NCBI RefSeq assembly: GCF_000423265.1
Contig: NZ_AUHQ01000014.1
Coordinates: forward strand, 1 to 49,086
DNA length: 49,086 nt
Origin: Ligilactobacillus saerimneri DSM 16049
Lineage (GTDB): Bacteria > Bacillota > Bacilli > Lactobacillales > Lactobacillaceae
Direction of reading: 5' to 3'
Shown: positions 43,936 to 49,086 of the stretch, in pieces
Layout: each line of letters begins with the position of its first letter
Position numbering within the stretch: position 1 is the stretch's first letter
Made by a program: the position numbers and the translations under genes
The notes under the pieces: model-generated
The model's input: the letters and a program-made list of their open reading frames with translations, nothing else
What the model was told of the DNA's origin: nothing
Database searches by the model: none

Positions 43936-45888
43936 ATGGAACAACCAAGTATTAATTCGCACATTGACGCATTTTCAGCCCGTTTGATCAGACAAAAATT
44001 CCCGACTAAACAGGCAGTCATCACTGAAATCATGAACCTGAAGGCTATCCTCCATTTACCTAAAGCAACTGAACATTTTGTTAGCGATTTGCACGGTGAA
44101 TTCGATGCCTTCGACTATGTTTTGCGAAACGGTTCTGGCAGTATTAAACAAAAGATTCATGCACACATGGATGGTTTTTTAACTCCACGCCACATCGAAG
44201 ATCTCGCAATTCTCGTCTATTATCCCGAAGATGAAATTGACCATCAAAAAAAGCATCTCCATGGCGATGCCCTTGATCAATGGTATCTGGATGTCGTTTC
44301 CCGACTCCTGACCCTACTCCAGGCAGCTGCTAGCAAATATACGCGATCTAAGGTGCGCAAGGCCCTCGATCCTAACTTTGCCTATATTACCGAGGAGTTC
44401 CTCTACAATGATGCCCGTGATTTTAACAAGCATGAATATTCAAGCCAACTCTTAACCGATATGCTGTCTTTGCACCAGGCAGAACCATTTATCATCGCTA
44501 CTTGTTATAGCATCCAACGCTTAGTCGTTGACCACCTCCACGTCGTGGGTGATGTTTACGACCGTGGTGATCAGCCCGATAAGATCATGGAACGCTTGAT
44601 TGCTTATCCATCAGTAGATATCCAATGGGGAAATCATGACATCTTGTGGCTAGGAGCAATGGCGGGCTCCAAACTATGCATGTTAACTTTGTTGCGGATC
44701 TGCGCCCGCTACAATAATTTGAATATCGTTGAAGATGCTTATGGAATCAACCTCCGCCATCTGGTAGCATTTGCCGAACAGCACTATGGTGAAAATCCTA
44801 GTTTTTGCCCTAAACTTGTTCCCGGTGACAGTTATTCCTTTACTGGAGAAAAAGAGCAGCTAACGCGGATTCACCAGGCAATTGCCATCATGCAGTTTAA
44901 GCTGGAGGGACAAACGATTGAACGCCGGCCGGAGTTTAAAATGGACGCCCGCAATCTACTCCGGCAGATCGACTACAAGCAACAGACATTAGCCATCGAC
45001 GGCAAGACTTACCCTTTGGAAAATACTTGTTTCCAGATGATTGATCCGAAGAACCCTAACAAGCTAACACCGGAAGAAAATGAGATCATCAATTCATTAC
45101 TACTTTCATTTCAAAATTCAACTAAGCTTAAACGCCACCTTGATTTTATGCTCCACAAGGGAAGTTTATATAAATGTTATAATGGCAACCTTCTAGTCCA
45201 TGGTTGCCTCCCCGTCACTGCGGACGGCGAATGGCAGAAAGTAGTTTTTAACGGTCACACCTATGCCGGTAAACAGTTGCTTGATTTTTGCCAAGAACAA
45301 ATTGAAACGGCCTATGCCCATCCAGATCAAACTGACGATTTTGCTACTGACCTACTCTGGTATCTCTGGGAAGGTGAGCATTCACCCCTATTCGGCAAAA
45401 AGAAGATGACCACCTTTGAGCGTTATTTCATCAAAGATAAAAAAACGCACCACGAAGAAAAAAATGCCTACTTTGACCTGCGCAAAGATGAAAAATTCTG
45501 TCAAAACATTCTGGTTGAGTTCGGTCTTGATCCGCACAGTGGTCATATTATCAATGGTCATACCCCGATTAAAAAAGGGCAGAGTGGGATCATGGCCCAC
45601 ACCAAGATGCTTGTTATCGATGGCGGTTACTCTAAGGCCTATCACCATACAACCGGAATTGGTGGCTGTACCTTGCTTTATAACTCATATGGCTTGCAAT
45701 TGGTAACCCACCATCCATTTACCTCAAAACAAGAAATCATTGAAAAACGGCACGATAATCTTTCTAAGATCAAAACCGTTAACCAGGTCGAACGGCGTAA
45801 AAAAGTTGCCGATACTGATACCGGGAAGGCCTTGCAACACCGGATTGAGGTCCTGCGAGTTCTCCTAAATGAGGACGATGCTATTTAA
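43936..45888 (+). CDS. fbp: Fructose-1,6-bisphosphatase, class III
   Basis: A 650-residue FBPase of the Firmicute-specific class III, which uses a metallophosphoesterase fold. Motifs: HFVSDLHGEFDAFDYVLRNGSG near 50-71, VVGDVYDRGDQPDKIM near 202-217, WGNHDILWLGA near 232-242, and C-terminal INGHTPIKKGQ. It reverses the phosphofructokinase step in gluconeogenesis. AAGGTGAAAGAAT precedes the ATG. Divergent from ppsA, it lets the cell grow on three-carbon substrates or make hexose phosphates for wall synthesis. Confidence 0.95.
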   Translation: MEQPSINSHIDAFSARLIRQKFPTKQAVITEIMNLKAILHLPKATEHFVSDLHGEFDAFDYVLRNGSGSIKQKIHAHMDGFLTPRHIEDLAILVYYPEDEIDHQKKHLHGDALDQWYLDVVSRLLTLLQAAASKYTRSKVRKALDPNFAYITEEFLYNDARDFNKHEYSSQLLTDMLSLHQAEPFIIATCYSIQRLVVDHLHVVGDVYDRGDQPDKIMERLIAYPSVDIQWGNHDILWLGAMAGSKLCMLTLLRICARYNNLNIVEDAYGINLRHLVAFAEQHYGENPSFCPKLVPGDSYSFTGEKEQLTRIHQAIAIMQFKLEGQTIERRPEFKMDARNLLRQIDYKQQTLAIDGKTYPLENTCFQMIDPKNPNKLTPEENEIINSLLLSFQNSTKLKRHLDFMLHKGSLYKCYNGNLLVHGCLPVTADGEWQKVVFNGHTYAGKQLLDFCQEQIETAYAHPDQTDDFATDLLWYLWEGEHSPLFGKKKMTTFERYFIKDKKTHHEEKNAYFDLRKDEKFCQNILVEFGLDPHSGHIINGHTPIKKGQSGIMAHTKMLVIDGGYSKAYHHTTGIGGCTLLYNSYGLQLVTHHPFTSKQEIIEKRHDNLSKIKTVNQVERRKKVADTDTGKALQHRIEVLRVLLNEDDAI

Positions 45889-45899
45889 TTCGCATTTCC

Positions 45900-45944
45900 T
45901 ATAATTTTATGGTATCGTACCTAAAAAAGATAAAGGTACGATAC
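45900..45944 (+). promoter_or_regulatory. ECF S-component promoter -10 and 11-bp inverted repeat leader
   Basis: TATAAT (45900-45905) is followed by GTATCGTACCT (45912-45922) and AGGTACGATAC (45934-45944), a perfect 11-bp inverted repeat separated by 11 nt that ends 5 nt before the start codon at 45950. As DNA it could be an operator. As RNA it forms a hairpin covering the only AAAGG near the start. No T run follows, so it is not a terminator. Confidence 0.6.
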
Positions 45945-45949
45945 TACTA

Positions 45950-46543
45950 ATGAAACATCAATTACGCATTAAACGCTTAACCCAGCGAGGATTACTAGTA
46001 GCTTTGGTCCTCCTTCAGGACTTTCTCCCCCTGCTAGGGAACATCCCTCTTGGGCCCCTATCAATCACAACCTTACCAATTACCGTAACCGTTGTTGCGA
46101 TCATCCTTGGCCCTGGGGAGGGCGCTTTCTTAGGAGGATTCTGGGGTGTTTTGACTTGGGTCCGGGCTTTTACCTATCCCTCTAGTCCCCTCGCACCCCT
46201 GGTCTTTACTAACCCTCTAATTGCAATTTTACCTCGGATTTTAGTTGGGGTAGTTGCCGGCTATACCTTCCTGTTTTTAAAGAACCGTTTTCCTCGGTGG
46301 GGAGCGATGTTAGCCGGTGGCCTAGGGGCTTTAACTAATACGGTTTTAGTCTTGGGCGGGATTTACATTTTTGCCCGGACTAGCTCAGTTGCTAGTTTCT
46401 ACCATACCGATGTAACTGCTCTTGGAACCGTATTAATGACAATTGCTGGTTCCAATGGCTTGATTGAAATGATAACTACAGCTATATTGGCACCTTTGAT
46501 CGCTTTACCTGTCCGTCAGATCGTTATCAAAGGTCAACATTAG
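45950..46543 (+). CDS. ECF transporter S component (possibly pantothenate type)
   Basis: A 197-residue membrane protein with six hydrophobic segments. The S-component pattern is clear: a basic start (RIKRLTQRGLLVALVLLQ), LGPGEGAFLGGFWGVLTWVRAFTYPSSPLAPLVFTNPLIAILPRILVG near 55-103, and a C-terminal helix pair. S components bind a vitamin and use a shared EcfA/A'/T energy module encoded elsewhere. The wording resembles PanT-like members, but I would not exclude another vitamin. It has its own promoter behind fbp and a hairpin at its translation start. Confidence 0.82.
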   Translation: MKHQLRIKRLTQRGLLVALVLLQDFLPLLGNIPLGPLSITTLPITVTVVAIILGPGEGAFLGGFWGVLTWVRAFTYPSSPLAPLVFTNPLIAILPRILVGVVAGYTFLFLKNRFPRWGAMLAGGLGALTNTVLVLGGIYIFARTSSVASFYHTDVTALGTVLMTIAGSNGLIEMITTAILAPLIALPVRQIVIKGQH

Positions 46544-46570
46544 ACAAAGCTAAAAAATAATTTCTAGCCC

Positions 46571-46608
46571 AAGAGGCGGGGAGAACAATAAGATTCTCCC
46601 CGCCTCTT
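46571..46608. terminator. Terminator between the ECF gene and the GNAT gene
   Basis: AAGAGGCGGGGAGAA and its complement form a perfect 15-bp stem around an 8-nt loop, with TTTAG following on the plus strand. It lies between convergent genes. The T run is short. Confidence 0.75.
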
Positions 46609-46633
46609 TAGCGTTCAATTAACTTAATCTGGG

Positions 46634-47125
46634 TTAAACAAAACGATAACCCAAAATATCGAGATCCCGTTCTTGACCATCCAAAACCGCCACACCTGGT
46701 AAGTGCCCCCATGGTTTGAACCCAAAATGAGCAAATAGTTTTTGACTAGGCAGGTTATGTCCAAAAACATATGCTACTAAAGCCGTCAAACCTGGGCGTG
46801 GCGCTTGTTCTAATGCAAAAGCCACTGCCTTTTTTCCTAGACCATGGTGGTGGTAATAACTATCAATATATATCGCTACTTCTGCTGTATGTTCATAAGC
46901 AGGACGCCCGTAAAAGGGTTCCAACCCGATCCATCCCGCAATCTTTGCCTCCTGCTTTATCACCCACAATGGATGGGTGGCTGTAAATGAAGCAAACCAA
47001 TCCTTTTTCTGGTCAACCGTCACTGGTGTAAGGTCTGCAGTGGCCAACCGGGTTGGAATACTTTGATTATAGATCTCCACAATACGGGCTAAATCTGGGG
47101 CTTGCGCTAAATAAAATTCAACCAT
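46634..47125 (-). CDS. GNAT family N-acetyltransferase (phosphinothricin acetyltransferase-like)
   Basis: A 163-residue acetyltransferase with the PAT/MnaT-like layout: IVEIYNQSIPTRLATADLTPV near 15-35, GWIGLEPFYGRPAYEHTAEVAIYID near 65-89, and the acetyl-CoA loop HHHGLGKKAVAFAL near 93-106. C-terminal NLPSQKLFAHFGFKPWGHLPGVAVLDG matches the family's lid. Likely substrates are amine-containing metabolites such as methionine sulfone or phosphinothricin analogues. ATG 47125 is preferred over 47134, because AGGGATGA lies about 9 nt before it. Confidence 0.88.
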   Translation of the reverse strand: MVEFYLAQAPDLARIVEIYNQSIPTRLATADLTPVTVDQKKDWFASFTATHPLWVIKQEAKIAGWIGLEPFYGRPAYEHTAEVAIYIDSYYHHHGLGKKAVAFALEQAPRPGLTALVAYVFGHNLPSQKLFAHFGFKPWGHLPGVAVLDGQERDLDILGYRFV

Positions 47126-47445
47126 GATCATCATCCCTGAAATATTTTAAAAATTCTGTCTTATCATTTAGTAATATACTCACTTTTCTCCCTATTTTAG
47201 ACCTAAATTTTGGTTAATTTAAGCACATCCGTAAGGCATATTGCAAGCCATTTGCGGGATTAAAAAAGTTATTTTTTGTCCCTTTATGAGGAAAAAATAC
47301 CGCACTAGGGGACATTTTTTCGTTATTCTCTCATCTATTTTTTATTTCATTTTATCTTGGTCAGGGAATATTTTCTCCTAACAAAAAAGAAGATACCACA
47401 AGTCACATCACACTTTCTGGTACCTTCTTTTCCAATGTAAATATC
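47126..47445. other. AT-rich intergenic stretch
   Basis: Apart from the terminator at 47384-47430 nothing codes here. A weak TGTCCC/GGGACA hairpin (47277-47314) flanked by T runs is present but has a long loop. The right-most 60 nt next to 47125 should hold the GNAT promoter. Confidence 0.5.
47384..47430 (-). terminator. Terminator of the DUF1304 gene
   Basis: On the minus strand AAAGAAGGTACCA pairs with TGGTATCTTCTTT (one G-T pair) around a long loop and ends in TTTTTTG. Confidence 0.85.
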
Positions 47446-47802
47446 TTATATAAGGCCGGCAATCAAAGTGAGGATTGCTAAGCCTCCTTGCATCACAATG
47501 ATTTTGGGATTGCTAGTAACACTGCCATATAGCGCCACTAGGATGATATATCCCATAAGAATCATTACGGCCACCTTGCTTACAAAGACATATAAGGCTA
47601 GTAAGATCAATACTGCTAATAAACCATTGTAAATCCCCTGGTTTTTGAACAACGTATTTACCGTTGGGCGCTGCAGTTCACTGACTTCCATCTGAAAAAC
47701 TTGCGCCGTTTTGGCTGAAGTGGTCGCAAACGTCTCCAAGTACATGATGTAAAAGAATTCCAGTGCAACCAATGTCCCGAGGATTTTCACTAAAATCGTC
47801 AT
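47446..47802 (-). CDS. DUF1304 family membrane protein
   Basis: A 118-residue protein with four hydrophobic helices covering nearly the whole chain. The motif pair LVALEFFYIMYLETFAT near 9-25 and TLFKNQGIYNGLLA near 50-63 is typical of DUF1304. No function is established. ATG 47802 follows GGGAGGAAAACG. In-frame starts further upstream to 47823 lack such a site. It is a single-gene unit with terminator. Confidence 0.88.
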   Translation of the reverse strand: MTILVKILGTLVALEFFYIMYLETFATTSAKTAQVFQMEVSELQRPTVNTLFKNQGIYNGLLAVLILLALYVFVSKVAVMILMGYIILVALYGSVTSNPKIIVMQGGLAILTLIAGLI

Positions 47803-47927
47803 CGTTTTCCTCCCCATATCCATTAATCTTCATCTGCAATTATTTTACCACTCTGCATATTTCAGTTTAACGATCATGCTTCTTTTGGCTTTGCTTCTAA
47901 TTAAGCGATCTAACATTGATTCTAAAG

Positions 47928-48700
47928 TTAGATTATTTCTTCATTAATGTTGTGCGCATAATATTGCAAAACCTGCGCCATATAAGTCACATCGTTTTGT
48001 GCTTGATGAAATGGCAATTCGCGGTTGATCCCCAATAGTCCCACTAAACTTTGTAACGAAATTCCTGTTTTTCCTGCTAATGCGTCCTGACGTAAGATCG
48101 CTTCTAGGTCTAGGTCTTGAGGCTTCTTCCAAAAACACTGGTCAGGCGTCCAATGATAGCGTTTGGCTTCTTCATTCAAGATGCGCCAGTCCAGATGATT
48201 GTCGTAACTCAAAATATAATCAGCATAAACTGGTTAACCCGTTCTGTGACCGCTGTAAGATCTAACTTAGTCGCATCTAAGTACGGTAAGTTGGTCTCTT
48301 TCAAAAATTTTAATTGTTGCGCATCTGTCATGGCTTCCGGAGCAAACACTAAGTAGTTGAATCTTTCATGACTTCCGTAGACCTGCCCAGCCAACTGAGC
48401 AACGCGAGTTCCCTTTCCCCCATAAAATTCCAGGTCAAGAATCAAAATTTGGGCTGTGCTATTAAGTACTTGGCGGAGTTCAACTAGCGAAGTAACCTCT
48501 GGTTGGGGCGCAGGTACCGGTTGTGATAAGATCTTGGCGGCGGTTTGTTCGCTCATCACTGTTTGCGCCTGGTGTCGTTTTTGAGTTCGCAATTGATACA
48601 GGAGCTGATTAAGTTTAGCATTGTTAACTTCTCCCAGTCCGGTTTGTTCTACTTCCGCCAAGCCTATCCCCTGTTCACGTTTCATTTGTGCATGACTCAT
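47928..48700 (-). pseudogene. DEDD-type 3'-5' exonuclease, split by a frameshift
   Basis: Two abutting frames together encode one exonuclease. The 5' part (48700-48209) carries Exo I, DLEFYGGKGTRVAQL. The 3' part (48212-47928) carries Exo II, YDNHLDW, and Exo III, HQAQNDVTYM. Frame 1 ends in TGA at 48211-48209, right at a run of four T (minus strand, 48214-48211). One extra T would join them into a roughly 257-residue protein reading IIFLSYDN across the joint. So either a one-base deletion inactivated the gene, or the base is a sequencing slip. ATG 48700 follows AGGAGGGGTTCCA. An IS30 element ends about 50 nt upstream. Confidence 0.8.
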
Positions 48701-48752
48701 TGGAACCCCTCCTATCATTACGCAATTCATTACTCTATATCTTGTTTACTAA

Positions 48753-49086
48753 TGGTAGATTGCAATAAATAACTTGAACAAATTTAATGACGCAGATTAA
48801 GCAAAAAGATCTCAATTGGAGTTCGCCAGTTCAAACATTTGAGTGGCCGTGAATTCAGATACCAGTTAATCTGAATCAATTCATCATCACTAATCTCTTC
48901 AATTGGCTGACCCTTAGGAATAAATCGCCGTAACACTCGATTACGATTCTCATTACTACCACGTTCATGCGGAGAATAAGCATGGGCAAAGTACAACGGC
49001 ACGCCGGTATTTTTCTCAATTGATTGGTAGTTGGCGAACTCTTTCCCGTGATCAACCGTCAGTGTCTTGAGATTAGTTCCTAATTG
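48753..49086 (-). mobile_element. IS30-family insertion sequence, 3' end (cut by window edge)
   Basis: The transposase C-terminus and a candidate terminal inverted repeat (TGGTAGATTGCAATAAATAA near 48753-48772) mark the downstream end of an IS30-type element. The other end lies beyond the window, so length and target duplication cannot be checked. Confidence 0.75.
48784..49086 (-). CDS. IS30-family transposase, C-terminal part
   Basis: An open frame enters from the right edge and ends at 48784, giving 100 residues. TVDHGKEFANYQSIEK contains the second Asp of the DDE triad. PLYFAHAYSPHERGSNENRNRVLRRFIPKG carries the Glu. QINWYLNSRPLKCLNWRTPIEIF is the conserved IS30 C-terminus. The upstream DNA-binding part and first Asp are outside the window. 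The visible part is intact. Confidence 0.93.
   Translation of the reverse strand, partial: QLGTNLKTLTVDHGKEFANYQSIEKNTGVPLYFAHAYSPHERGSNENRNRVLRRFIPKGQPIEEISDDELIQINWYLNSRPLKCLNWRTPIEIFLLNLRH

Noticed and set aside
47277-47314. TGTCCC/GGGACA hairpin followed by TTTTTT as a plus-strand terminator
   Set aside because: The stem is six base pairs with a loop over 25 nt, and no plus-strand gene ends nearby.
48209-48214. Programmed -1 frameshift in the exonuclease gene
   Set aside because: The TTTT-TGA joint is not a good X XXY YYZ slippery site, and no downstream pseudoknot or stem is visible. A simple one-base deletion or sequencing slip explains it.

Overview
The window is a piece of a low-to-moderate GC Gram-positive chromosome, almost certainly a member of the Lactobacillaceae. 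The evidence is the 5' end of a 16S rRNA gene at the left edge with a lactobacillus-like V1 region, strong AGGAGG ribosome sites, a T-box riboswitch, a ccpA-pepQ divergent pair, a comG operon, lactobacillus-type peptidases (PepQ, PepS) and an IS30-family element at the right edge. Species cannot be fixed from what is visible.

Layout. 1-480: start of a leftward rRNA operon with tandem promoters. 480-7450: housekeeping genes (S1-domain protein, cyclophilin, flavin reductase, DedA, the TIGR01906/YutF/YutD/phosphoesterase block, an amino acid permease). 7450-7800: a gene-free stretch with a perfect 21-bp inverted repeat. 7802-12703: a complete seven-gene comG pseudopilus operon followed by a YtxK-like methyltransferase. 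12829-18622: yebC, vanZ-like, ccpA, pepQ, YtxH/DUF948 pair, MscS channel. 18810-24087: lysine/diaminopimelate genes (N-acetyldiaminopimelate deacetylase, dapH), a DarB/CbpB-like CBS protein and, between them, an ABC amino acid importer under a T-box whose specifier reads CAC (His). 24214-25566: pgi. 25825-35273: an envelope region with an LtaS-type enzyme, a two-component system, map, flavodoxin, a GtrA-type flippase and a large YfhO protein. 35565-41066: pepS, a methyltransferase, tRNA-Arg(CCU), DUF3284, a DEAD-box helicase, a Gfo/Idh oxidoreductase, ogt. 41195-45888: divergent gluconeogenic genes ppsA and fbp with a cre-like palindrome at the ppsA start site. 45950-49086: an ECF S-component, GNAT, DUF1304, a frameshifted exonuclease and the 3' part of an IS30 transposase.

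How it fits together. CcpA (15253-14246) probably controls at least ppsA through the site at 43625-43644. The T-box matches histidine at two independent positions (specifier CAC and the UGGG bulge that would pair with C73), which gives a substrate to an otherwise generic importer. The LtaS-like protein, GtrA and YfhO suggest synthesis and glycosylation of lipoteichoic acid, but the expected partner glycosyltransferase is not in the window. No phage, CRISPR or defence island is present. The least explained signals are the 7652-7708 palindrome cluster, a ~90-nt element found in two intergenic regions (18650-18737 and 35365-35455), and hairpins that could mask the start regions of comGA and the ECF gene.
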